This document shows, piece after piece, positions 34,019 to 42,175 of a stretch of 64,000 nt of DNA (position 1 is the first letter of the stretch; every line of letters begins with the position of its first letter). Origin of the DNA: JANYCO01 sp035535995. Its GTDB lineage: Bacteria > Bacteroidota > Bacteroidia > Cytophagales > Cytophagaceae. Both the position numbers and the translations under genes were made by a program. A model generated the notes under the pieces. That model did no database searches. It worked only from the letters and a program-made list of their open reading frames with translations, and was not told where the DNA came from. The stretch spans positions 62,001-126,000 of the forward strand of contig DATLOZ010000018.1 in NCBI GenBank assembly GCA_035535995.1. The letters are read 5' to 3'.

Positions 34019-34387
34019 ATGAGCAAGACAGGCAAAATCCTTACAGGCATTCTCGCTTTCCTACCCTTGATCGTTTTCATTTTAATGATCGTTTTATTTT
34101 TTGGGTTAATTGTCGCCTTCTTTAGCGCACTCTTGCCCGATCCCAGCGCTTATGTGGCGCAATCGCCGGATGCTATGATAGGGTCATTTGTAGGTTTTTT
34201 TGCAGGGATATTCCTGTTGGTTGTCCTAGCCGTTTTCAAACTGATTTATTTCCTGATCCATATACTGAGCAATCAAAAACTGAGCAATGATGAAAAGCTC
34301 CTCTGGGTAATCATAGGAATATTTATCGGATCGATCGGTTTTCCTGTTTATTGGTACCTGAAGATCTGGAAGGATAATAATGTCTGA
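34019..34387 (+). CDS. Small polytopic membrane protein
   Basis: This 122-residue protein has three predicted TM helices (IVFILMIVLFFGLIVAFFSAL, MIGSFVGFFAGIFLLVVLAVF, LLWVIIGIFIGSIGFPVYWYL). The last helix resembles the phospholipase D nuclease N-terminal membrane motif (LLWVIIG..PVYWYLKIW), a short membrane segment found in many small Bacteroidota and Firmicutes proteins. No enzymatic domain is present. It starts 11 nt after the MTHFR-like gene and is probably translated from the same mRNA. Function unknown. Confidence 0.7.
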   Translation: MSKTGKILTGILAFLPLIVFILMIVLFFGLIVAFFSALLPDPSAYVAQSPDAMIGSFVGFFAGIFLLVVLAVFKLIYFLIHILSNQKLSNDEKLLWVIIGIFIGSIGFPVYWYLKIWKDNNV

Positions 34388-34611
34388 ATTCTGAAATCAA
34401 GAGTACCTTGAATTAAGGGATTTAAAAACGAACATGACTTTTTAAGTTAAATTTTTGTCGGTCCCAAATCATTCATAATTCAAAACTTAAAATTCAACAT
34501 TAGAAATCCCTGCGACCAGTAAATGTAGTAGAAGGCATATAATTTCCTTTACTCCCGTTTTTTTGATAATTTTATAGAAAGATCTTCGTTATTTTCTGTA
34601 TATTATAAAAC

Positions 34612-37600
34612 ATGTCAACAGGAACTTTTAACATACTCCTGGAGAAGCTCACTGCCTACAAAAAGAAATACTACACGAACGTATTATTACGCGGCACGAT
34701 CTTCTTCTTTGCGGTAATTTTTACCGCCTGGCTGCTCCTTTCCTCGCTTGAGTATTTTGGCCGCTTCAGTACTTCCGTACGCCTCACTTTTTTCTTCAGC
34801 TTCCTGGGCATAGCCTGCTTTGCTTTATACAGATGGGTTGCTACACCGATCGTTCACTTAGTAGATCTCAAACGACAGATCAGCGATGAAGAAGCAGCGG
34901 CACAGATAGGGAAATATTTTCCGCAGGTGAGCGATAAGCTGTTGAATGCTTTACAACTCAAAAAACTTTCTCTGGAGCAAAACGAATTATTGCTAGCTTC
35001 TATTAGTCAGAAAACGGCGGAGCTTAGTTTTGTTCCTTTTACCGAAGCAGTCAATTTTAAAGAAAACAAGAAACACCTGAAATACATAGTCGCGCCGGTA
35101 ACAGTGATCCTGCTGCTGCTGCTGTTCGTACCGCAAATGCTTACCGAAGGCACACACCGGATCGTTCACTACAACCAGGCTTTTATTCCGCAGGCGCCTT
35201 TCGATTTTAAAGTAGCGAATCAAAAACTGGAGGCATTTAAAAACGAAGACTTCGAAGTGAAGCTTCAACTGGCCGGCAATACTATTCCGGATCAAGTATA
35301 CCTGATCTCCAAAGGCAAGCGCAGCAAGATGAAAAAAGAAGCCGACGGCAACTACAGCTACACGTTTCGCAGTCTTCAGCGCCACGAGGATTTTGTATTT
35401 GAAGCAGGAGGATTTACCTCTGTTACCCACACTCTTCACGTGATCAGCCGTCCCGACTTACGTTATTTTGATACTTATCTTACTTACCCTGCTTATTTGA
35501 GTAAGAGAAACGAAGCCTTGAAAAACGCCGGCAATCTTACCGTGCCGGAAGGCACACAGATCTCCTGGGAGTTTGGCACCGCTGACGCGGAAAAGATCAA
35601 CCTGAGTTTTTCTTCCGATGGAAAAGTTATTGTACTCAATTCAAAAGACGATCAGTTTAAGTTTTCACGTAGAGCAATGAATTCGGAAGATTATCATTTG
35701 CAATTAGAAAATTCACAAAGCAAAAGCAAAGAAGAGATCAGCTACAACATCAACGTAGTGAAAGATCAATTCCCGGTGATCAATGTAGAAAAGTACAACG
35801 ACACAGTGCTCTATAACCATATTACATTGGGAGGAAAGCTTTCCGATGATTATGGGCTGCGTGCTTTAAAACTTTTTTATCGAATAAAAAACAAAGATAA
35901 AAACGATGAAAAGCCTTACCGTTCGCTAAGCATGCCGCTCGACGTCAATAGCCCGGCGCAAAATTTTTATTACAACTGGATGATCGATTCGCTCAACGTG
36001 CAGCCGGGAGAAACGCTGGAATACTATGCGCAGGTTTGGGACAACGATGGCGTGAACGGTAGCAAAAGCAGTCGCTCCGGTGTTTTTGAATTCAAGCTTC
36101 CTTCCTCCGAAGAAATTCGCAAAGACCTCAAAGAATCTTCCAACCAGGCAGAAAATAAAATGGAAAAGATGCTCGACAAAACCCTCGAGCTTCAGCGCGA
36201 TATCAATAAGCTTCAGCAGAAAATGAAAAATCAGAAATCACTTTCCTGGCAGGAAAAGAAAGACCTGGAAAATGTGCTGAAAAAACATGAAGAGCTGAAA
36301 AAAGAAATGGAACAGCTCAGCAAACAAAACCAGGAGCTCAACGAAAAGACCGAAAAATTTTCTCCGCAGGAAGAACAAACAGCCATGAAGATGATGGAAC
36401 TGCAAAAACTGTTTGACGAACTGCTCGACGACGAAACAAAAAAAATGTACGAAGAGCTTCAGAAAATGCTCAACGACAAAGCCAGCAAAGAGATGATCGA
36501 TAAGATGCTGGAGAAGATGGAGAAAAAAGACGAAGCACTCAACCAGGACCTGGACCGCGCGCTGGAGTTATTCAAACAACTGAAATTTGAACAGAAGCTC
36601 AACGATGTACTCAACAACCTCGACAAGCTTGCCGACAAACAGCAAAAGCTTTCTGAAAAATCAAACGATAAAAATGAGAACAATCAGAAACTTTCAGAAG
36701 AGCAGCAAAAGCTGAACGAAGAGTTCAAGCAGATGAAAGAAGAGATGCAGGATCTCAAAGACATGAATAAAAGCCTGGAAGAGAAAAAAGAAATGCCCGA
36801 AACCACGCAAGACGAGCAGAGCATTGACCAGGATCAACAGGATAGTAAAGAGCAGCTTAGCAAAGACCAGAAAGGAAAAGCGTCCAAGTCGCAAAAAAAT
36901 GCCGCCGACAAAATGAAACAAATGTCGGAGAAACTCAGTAAAATGAAAGAGAATTCAGCAAATGAAGAAGCAGAAGAAAACCTTGCCGATCTTCGCGCCA
37001 TTTTGGAAAATCTGCTGACACTTTCTTTCGATCAGGAAGCCTTGATGAAAGATTTTAAAAAAGTAAGTCAGTCCGATCCGCGGTATATTCAACTGGCACA
37101 AAAACAGCTCAAACTAAAAGATGACAGTAAAGTCATTGAAGATAGCTTGTTGGCATTGGCTAAAAGAGTGTACCAGATCCAGGCGTTCGTAACCCGTGAA
37201 GTACGTATGATGAAAGGTTATATGGATGAAAGCGTAGAAGCTATCCGTATGCGCAAAAACGAAGTAGCTGCAGGCAAGCAGCAATTTGCGATGACCTCTA
37301 TCAACAACCTTGCGCTGATGCTCAACGATGTGCTGAAACAAATGCAGCAACAGATGGCAGAGTCCAAACAACCGGGTGGAGGACAATGCAAGAATCCTGG
37401 AAAAAATAAAAAACCAGGACTAGGGGAACTGCAAAAACAGCTGAACCAAAGTATGGATCAGCTTAAAAAAAGTGGGAAATCCGGAAGAGAACTTTCGGAA
37501 GAATTGGCCAAACTGGCTGCGCAGCAGGAAATGATCCGCAAGGCCCTGAAAGAAATGGAAGGGAAAATGGGTAAAGACGGCAAAAACCCTGGAAATCAGC

Positions 37601-37917
37601 TGAGCGAGATGAAGAAAATGATGGAGGAAACGGAGAAAGACCTTGTAAATAAGAAGCTTACCCAGGAAACCATTATGCGCCAGCAGGAAATACTTTCCAG
37701 GCTGCTGGAATCCGAAAAAGCGGTCAGAGAGCGCGAATTAGACGAAAAAAGAGAAGCCGAAAAGGCCAAAGAACTCCAGCAGGAGGTACCGCCTTCTTTC
37801 GAAAAATATTTGAAAGCCAAAGAAAAACAAATAGATTTGTTGAAGACAGTGCCCCCTTCGTTGACGCCTTATTATAAACAAGAGGTGAATGAATATTTTC
37901 AGAAATTAGAAAAATAA
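34612..37917 (+). CDS. DUF4175 family giant coiled-coil membrane protein
   Basis: This 1101-residue protein starts with two adjacent TM helices (residues about 24-80) and a third near 158-178. It continues with a beta-rich domain and then from about residue 500 to the end a very long charged coiled coil rich in K, E and Q (for example KMEKMLDKTLELQRDINKLQ). It matches DUF4175, a Bacteroidota family of unknown role. An ATP-binding RsbW-like protein is encoded 23 nt downstream, a pairing that suggests co-expression. The coil-coding DNA is highly repetitive in codons. The 34388-34611 gap contains a partial ATTCATAATTC repeat. Confidence 0.85.
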   Translation: MSTGTFNILLEKLTAYKKKYYTNVLLRGTIFFFAVIFTAWLLLSSLEYFGRFSTSVRLTFFFSFLGIACFALYRWVATPIVHLVDLKRQISDEEAAAQIGKYFPQVSDKLLNALQLKKLSLEQNELLLASISQKTAELSFVPFTEAVNFKENKKHLKYIVAPVTVILLLLLFVPQMLTEGTHRIVHYNQAFIPQAPFDFKVANQKLEAFKNEDFEVKLQLAGNTIPDQVYLISKGKRSKMKKEADGNYSYTFRSLQRHEDFVFEAGGFTSVTHTLHVISRPDLRYFDTYLTYPAYLSKRNEALKNAGNLTVPEGTQISWEFGTADAEKINLSFSSDGKVIVLNSKDDQFKFSRRAMNSEDYHLQLENSQSKSKEEISYNINVVKDQFPVINVEKYNDTVLYNHITLGGKLSDDYGLRALKLFYRIKNKDKNDEKPYRSLSMPLDVNSPAQNFYYNWMIDSLNVQPGETLEYYAQVWDNDGVNGSKSSRSGVFEFKLPSSEEIRKDLKESSNQAENKMEKMLDKTLELQRDINKLQQKMKNQKSLSWQEKKDLENVLKKHEELKKEMEQLSKQNQELNEKTEKFSPQEEQTAMKMMELQKLFDELLDDETKKMYEELQKMLNDKASKEMIDKMLEKMEKKDEALNQDLDRALELFKQLKFEQKLNDVLNNLDKLADKQQKLSEKSNDKNENNQKLSEEQQKLNEEFKQMKEEMQDLKDMNKSLEEKKEMPETTQDEQSIDQDQQDSKEQLSKDQKGKASKSQKNAADKMKQMSEKLSKMKENSANEEAEENLADLRAILENLLTLSFDQEALMKDFKKVSQSDPRYIQLAQKQLKLKDDSKVIEDSLLALAKRVYQIQAFVTREVRMMKGYMDESVEAIRMRKNEVAAGKQQFAMTSINNLALMLNDVLKQMQQQMAESKQPGGGQCKNPGKNKKPGLGELQKQLNQSMDQLKKSGKSGRELSEELAKLAAQQEMIRKALKEMEGKMGKDGKNPGNQLSEMKKMMEETEKDLVNKKLTQETIMRQQEILSRLLESEKAVRERELDEKREAEKAKELQQEVPPSFEKYLKAKEKQIDLLKTVPPSLTPYYKQEVNEYFQKLEK

Positions 37918-37940
37918 TATATATTGGCGAATATTTACAA

Positions 37941-38342
37941 ATGAACTCACTAAAAATACAAATACCGTCCATAGTTGAAAACATCAGGATCGTGGAGAGC
38001 TTTATCGATAATGTAAAGGACAAATACAAGATCGACGACGATATCTATGGCAACATCATGATCGCGGTGACAGAGTCTGTCAACAATGCGATCAAGCACG
38101 GAAACAATTGCGATAAAAATAAAAACGTAACGCTTACCGCTGTTTACGAAGACAATCTTGTACGCTTCATAGTAGAAGACGAAGGTCAGGGCTTTGATCC
38201 TGCCAAGCTTCCAGATCCTACTGCTCCTGAAAATTTAGAAAAATTAGGAGGTCGTGGAATCTTTTTGATGGAACAACTTTCTGATGAAGTAACTTTTTCA
38301 AACGAAGGCAGAACTTCGGAAATGGTTTTTTATTTTAATTAA
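37941..38342 (+). CDS. RsbW-like ATP-binding protein (HATPase, anti-sigma type)
   Basis: This 133-residue protein is a single GHKL ATPase domain of the anti-sigma regulatory factor type. The N box is AVTESVNNAIKHGNN, the G1 box is VEDEGQGFDP and the G2 box is GGRGIFLMEQLSDEV. RsbW-like kinases phosphorylate an anti-sigma-factor antagonist of the STAS type. No sigma factor or STAS gene is near. It follows DUF4175, and the next 307 nt are non-coding. Confidence 0.92.
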   Translation: MNSLKIQIPSIVENIRIVESFIDNVKDKYKIDDDIYGNIMIAVTESVNNAIKHGNNCDKNKNVTLTAVYEDNLVRFIVEDEGQGFDPAKLPDPTAPENLEKLGGRGIFLMEQLSDEVTFSNEGRTSEMVFYFN

Positions 38343-38649
38343 GTAAAGAAGTAAAACAGAGAATTTTTTCTCGATTTTTAAATTTTTACTTTCCATCTAC
38401 CGTTTTTCCGAAAAAATCGTTTTTTTCCTGTTTCATTTCATGAGAATGAAAGCGGTCAGGCTTTAGCCAATAAATCCCTGCTAAATTATTAAGTGTTTTA
38501 AACGGGTATTTTTAATATTATTTTTTTGATTTCTAAATACTTACACAAATTCAATAAATAATAAATTTTTTCGTGCTAATTTTTTTGGCAATGCAGATAT
38601 GGTGCATTCGGCCTCCGTTTCTTTGTAGAAACAAAAAGGAAATACAAAT
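38343..38649 (+). promoter_or_regulatory. AT-rich gap upstream of the 228-residue unknown gene
   Basis: No ORF is visible. A TTTCTTTG box at 38619-38626, one base off the TAnnTTTG consensus, lies 24 nt before the ATG. Poly-T and poly-A stretches (for example near 38405-38430) make weak hairpins. Confidence 0.3.
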
Positions 38650-39336
38650 ATGGAAACACTAAGCCTGCCTAAATCGATTCTTATAAAAGAGATTTTTCGC
38701 TATGAAGAAGACCTTTATATTCTGAATGCAGAAACTACTTCCTGTGCCGGTTGGGATTTTCAATCCAGCGCTATGTTCATCCGCACCGATATTAAAGCTT
38801 TATCAGAAATTCTTCGTCTTGAAAATCCCTCTCAATCAGCAAGCATTGAAGAACTGTTGTTAAATATGCTCAGCTACGGGGAGCCGCCGCGTATAGACAT
38901 CAAATCACTTACCGGCGACTACCTCAGGCTGCGCAAAAGCGAAGTAGTACTAAGTAACCCTACTAATAAACCGCTGTCGGATAATATCCACGACTTGCCA
39001 CAGATCGTGGATGTGTTTCCGACTTTTGAAATAGCATCGCTAAGCGATTATTTAAATCTTGAGCAAGAATTTTCAAAAGAGATCTTAGAGAAAACATTCT
39101 TCGATTTCCAAAAAACATTCTTCCTGATCGACCGGGGATACACAGTGGACGCGGCTTCCGCGATGACACAAACAAACAACCCGATCTCTGCTTTGATCTA
39201 TCAAAAGATAAAAGACCAACTGGATCCTCAAGAGATCATTTTTACGCCGGAAGCGCAAAGCGAAGAAGATATCCTGGAGGAAAATTATACGATAAAAGAA
39301 TTTTTAAACCTGAGAAATACAGAACTGCCCTTTTGA
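38650..39336 (+). CDS. Unknown cytoplasmic protein
   Basis: This 228-residue protein has no signal peptide, TM helix or motif I can recognise. The sequence is acidic, with strands at the start (SILIKEIFRYEEDLYILNAE) and a C-terminal helix-rich half, including a QKTFFLIDRGYTVDAASAM stretch. It stands alone between the RsbW-like gene and a triple-hairpin RNA-like region with a terminator, so it is probably a single-gene unit. Codon use resembles the neighbours. Function unknown. Confidence 0.6.
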   Translation: METLSLPKSILIKEIFRYEEDLYILNAETTSCAGWDFQSSAMFIRTDIKALSEILRLENPSQSASIEELLLNMLSYGEPPRIDIKSLTGDYLRLRKSEVVLSNPTNKPLSDNIHDLPQIVDVFPTFEIASLSDYLNLEQEFSKEILEKTFFDFQKTFFLIDRGYTVDAASAMTQTNNPISALIYQKIKDQLDPQEIIFTPEAQSEEDILEENYTIKEFLNLRNTELPF

Positions 39337-39379
39337 TTGTTTAATAATACTAAAAGCAAACCATTTTTAAATAAAGTAG

Positions 39380-39458
39380 GACAGTAAACCTGTTGCGCGA
39401 GGCCTTTCCTCCTCGTGTTGCTCCCAGCCCGTGTGCATAACGTGGCTGGGATTTTTTT
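39380..39458 (+). ncRNA. Candidate small RNA or structured 3' UTR with pyrimidine loop
   Basis: Three consecutive hairpins are visible: ACAG/CTGT near 39381-39393, then stem 39395-39402 with 39411-39418 carrying the loop CCTTTCCT, then a terminator stem 39422-39429 with 39444-39451 followed by seven T. The exposed CCUUUCCUCC sequence is complementary to purine-rich ribosome-binding sites. It is 44 nt after the previous stop, so it may simply be the 3' end of that mRNA. Confidence 0.3.
39422..39458 (+). terminator. Strong rho-independent terminator
   Basis: Arms TCCCAGCC at 39422-39429 and GGCTGGGA at 39444-39451 with a 7-T run to 39458. Confidence 0.85.
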
Positions 39459-39610
39459 GTCATGATTTATGGATTGAAGAATTTACAGGATAAAGTAGAA
39501 GAGTTGTCATTCAGCAGGAAACTTGTGAAGAGCCAGCACGGTCTTCTACTGTAATTTATTAAAAGTTTCTATAAACGTTTTTTTAAATTGATTTCAGAAA
39601 TTTCTAATCA

Positions 39611-39626
39611 TCCGCCAGCCGGCGGA
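39611..39626. repeat. TCCGCC-AGCC-GGCGGA palindrome
   Basis: Near-perfect 16-bp palindrome; a shorter copy occurs at 54531-54545. Confidence 0.6.
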
Positions 39627-39641
39627 TTCCTCCTGAATGAC

Positions 39642-39680
39642 AAAAAAAAGCCCGCTGTTTATTAGACAACGGGCTTTTTT
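39642..39680. terminator. Bidirectional terminator
   Basis: AAAAAAAAGCCCGCTGT at 39642-39657 pairs with ACAACGGGCTTTTTT at 39666-39680, with A-run and T-run on either side. It serves the minus-strand gene at 39704 and read-through from the plus strand. Confidence 0.85.
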
Positions 39681-39703
39681 GTACTGACTTAAAAACACCT
39701 CAC

Positions 39704-40159
39704 TCACCTCACATTTACAATTTCGCTTGTATGTTTTTGAGCATTCAGACTGTGTTGCACAAGTCTGAAGCTGTTTGTATTCTTATCGGAAGGCACGAAA
39801 TAATCAAAGTTGCCATTCTTCTGATTTGCATCGTTCATCACATAACCTACGGTGGTAAAATTTACTCCATCAGAAGAGCTTTGTACTTCTGTGTAAGAAA
39901 GATTCTCACGCATATTTACCTGCCATGATAAGTGGTAAGTAGCTTTTTCTTTGTCTGCTGAAAAGTTAGCAGTCTCCGGAAAGGAAACTGTAGGATAATC
40001 TACGATATCAGTAGAAGTTGCGTTAGAAACCACAGTGGATGTAGCTTTTACGTTGTTATTATGATTAGAAGCAAAAACCATTTCTCTATAACTCTGGGCT
40101 TGAACAGCTCCTGCCAATAAACACAAACCCGAGACGATTGCTAAAACATTCTTTTTCAT
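39704..40159 (-). CDS. Secreted small protein with pre-sorting-domain beta fold
   Basis: This 151-residue protein has a signal peptide (MKKNVLAIVSGLCLLAGAVQAQ). The C-terminal half reads YHLSWQVNMRENLSYTEVQ, SSDGVNFTTVGYV and a final SFRLVQHSLNAQKHTSEIVNV. These are the beta-strand pattern of the immunoglobulin-like domain that precedes sorting domains in type IX cargos, but no sorting domain follows. A GTG start at 40165 would add two residues; the ATG is preferred. It is related in design to the protein at 12157-12738. The upstream 200 nt hold no gene. Confidence 0.75.
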   Translation of the reverse strand: MKKNVLAIVSGLCLLAGAVQAQSYREMVFASNHNNNVKATSTVVSNATSTDIVDYPTVSFPETANFSADKEKATYHLSWQVNMRENLSYTEVQSSSDGVNFTTVGYVMNDANQKNGNFDYFVPSDKNTNSFRLVQHSLNAQKHTSEIVNVR

Positions 40160-40365
40160 ATACACTACCCTTTAAATGATTCAATTTTAACAAATTTGAC
40201 CGGTAGAAGCCCGGCTGTTAAAGAGTTTTACGAACAAAGAATAGGTAGGGTTGTATGAAAATGGTAAAATTTACAGGAAGAGTTGAGTATAAGTAATATT
40301 TATTGGAATAAAGGAATTTAACGGCTATATCTATATGGTTTTTAGGAACCTTTAGATTAAAGTCT

Positions 40366-40842
40366 CTAAAGTCCCTGCATTTCCTTTGTATAATCGTATT
40401 GAAGATCTTCGTGCAGCTTACCAATTGCTTTGTTGATTTTTTTTAATTGCTGCTCGTAAAGATTCGCTAATACCTGGTTGCTTTTCATGAAGGTATTGAT
40501 GCGCGAATTTTTAATTTTTTTGCAAAAATAAATAAGCGCTTCAATCTCGGTTTCTACAATGCCGGAGTAGCGAATGTATTTATTGAGATTGCGCAAAATT
40601 TTTCTCAATCCTTTTTTGGCAAGGTATGCATTGCTATAATTGATCTCTTCAAAAAGATCATCCATTTCCGCTTTGATCGCACTAAGGTAGGTTTGCTCGT
40701 TCTCGGCTTCGAATACAAGGTAGGTGAGCAGTTCCTTGTTGTCTTTCTTATATTTTGCTAACCGCATGCATATCTCCAGCAGCTGCGGGTGCGACAGCGA
40801 TTTTAGCTCTTTTTTTAGTTCGGCTACAGAGGCGGATTTCAT
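40366..40842 (-). CDS. Helical cytoplasmic protein, DUF6155-like
   Basis: This 158-residue protein is all-helical and basic, starting MKSASVAELKKELKSLSHPQ and containing LLEICMRLAKYKKDNKELLTYLVFEA and KGLRKILRNLNKYIRYSG. The pattern resembles the small Bacteroidota family DUF6155, of unknown function; I could not confirm this. It precedes the lycopene cyclase gene on the minus strand, separated by 79 nt of repeat-like AT sequence. Confidence 0.55.
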   Translation of the reverse strand: MKSASVAELKKELKSLSHPQLLEICMRLAKYKKDNKELLTYLVFEAENEQTYLSAIKAEMDDLFEEINYSNAYLAKKGLRKILRNLNKYIRYSGIVETEIEALIYFCKKIKNSRINTFMKSNQVLANLYEQQLKKINKAIGKLHEDLQYDYTKEMQGL

Positions 40843-40921
40843 GTATAGAAAGTTAGGGTTTAAAATTTAAGATTCAATGTTTTAAACGTTAAACCGCAGA
40901 TGGCTATCAACTATATTATCA

Positions 40922-42094
40922 CTAAAATTTAAAACCCCTTTTGACAGAACGAAAGAGCTCTCTGCAAGTAGCCTGGAAAAAACGTTTGTCGCGAATGAAT
41001 AAACGGATCACATTGAAATCATCCAGGAGAGAACTTTCTTCGTCTAAAAATCGCAGGATGGTTGATGCAGGAATGTTGACGAACATTTTTTCGAAAATAT
41101 CCTTTGTATAAGTATTATCTTTTTCAAGAATGCTCAGCAAAATGCTATCGTACAATTTGTATTTGCCCGGGCCTTCCAGCGCGGAACGACGCACACGACC
41201 GTATCGATCGAGGTCGGCAACGATTCGCTGAATTCGTTTTACCGTACGTGAAAACGCAAAACCGGAAGAAGGTTTTACAAATCCTCCAAACGTACCAATG
41301 CGAATTATTTTTCCTTCTATCTTAGGCTCATAACTGTATGTGCTCATTGGTACAATACCAAACTCTTCATGCAGAATTTTGTAGTGTTGAATGCCCAATT
41401 GATTGGCGATATAGTTTTCAAGCTCTTGCCGGTATTCTTCTTTCTGCAAAAGATTCTGCGAAAACAAGGTATACTCCACGAGCGCTTCTCTTTTGGAAAA
41501 AGGAAGAATGTACCCAAACCGAGCTTCCCTGTGTTGCTCGATGTTGAAGTCCATAAACGTAGCAACCCCGGGATTAAAGTAATCTTCTTCGGTTTGAAGA
41601 AAATATCCTTTGAAATGCTGAAGCAGGTAATAGCATTCATTTTTGGGATATTTAAATTGCTCGAAAGAGGGATGAAGACTGTTGAAAATAAGATCGGCTT
41701 CGTATCGTTCTCCGTTTACGATTACAAATCCTTCCGGTGAAATTTGTGAGATCTCACCTAGGATTCTTTCAAAATTTTTAGCTTGTTCTAATTGCTTATC
41801 GGCAAAAGTATAAAAATCTACGCCTCGCACATATTTGTAGGTATAAGGCGCTACGCTGTATTGGCCATCTGAGCGCGAAGTAGTAAAACGGATCTTCTCC
41901 CATTCTTTGTAAATAATGGAATCAAATTCAAAACCATGGTCATTCCAAAAACACCAGGTGCGATCGTTGGTATCTTTGGCGGTTTTGTCAATCAGTAAAA
42001 CTTTTTTATTCCTGAGGGGAGACCTGATCATCTCCAATGCCAGCAGCAACCCTGCGAGTCCGGCACCGGCGATAATGTAATCGTATTTGCGCAT
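40922..42094 (-). CDS. crtY: Lycopene cyclase family protein
   Basis: This 390-residue protein has an FAD/NAD-binding Rossmann start (YDYIIAGAGLAGLLLALEM) and the cyclase signature DRTWCFWNDHG. Further blocks are SLHPSFEQFKYPK, GYFLQTEEDYFNPGVATFMDF, RFGYILPFSKREALVEYTLF, and the conserved RIGTFGGFVKPSSGFAF. It converts lycopene to beta-carotene in carotenoid pigment synthesis. No crtB, crtI or crtZ is adjacent, so the rest of the pathway would lie elsewhere. It is flanked downstream by a FAD/Fe-S gene with a 21-bp inverted repeat between them. Confidence 0.9.
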   Translation of the reverse strand: MRKYDYIIAGAGLAGLLLALEMIRSPLRNKKVLLIDKTAKDTNDRTWCFWNDHGFEFDSIIYKEWEKIRFTTSRSDGQYSVAPYTYKYVRGVDFYTFADKQLEQAKNFERILGEISQISPEGFVIVNGERYEADLIFNSLHPSFEQFKYPKNECYYLLQHFKGYFLQTEEDYFNPGVATFMDFNIEQHREARFGYILPFSKREALVEYTLFSQNLLQKEEYRQELENYIANQLGIQHYKILHEEFGIVPMSTYSYEPKIEGKIIRIGTFGGFVKPSSGFAFSRTVKRIQRIVADLDRYGRVRRSALEGPGKYKLYDSILLSILEKDNTYTKDIFEKMFVNIPASTILRFLDEESSLLDDFNVIRLFIRDKRFFQATCRELFRSVKRGFKF

Positions 42095-42103
42095 GTTTTA
42101 AAA

Positions 42104-42175
42104 TTATGAATTATGAGTTATGAATGTTGAGTGATAAACTTGTCAACGCATAATTCAACATTCATAACTCATAAT
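42104..42175. repeat. ATGAATGTTGAAT-family inverted repeat
   Basis: Arms 42110-42130 and 42155-42175 are perfect 21-bp inverted copies with a 24-nt loop. It lies between the crtY and the FAD/Fe-S genes, both on the minus strand. Confidence 0.9.
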
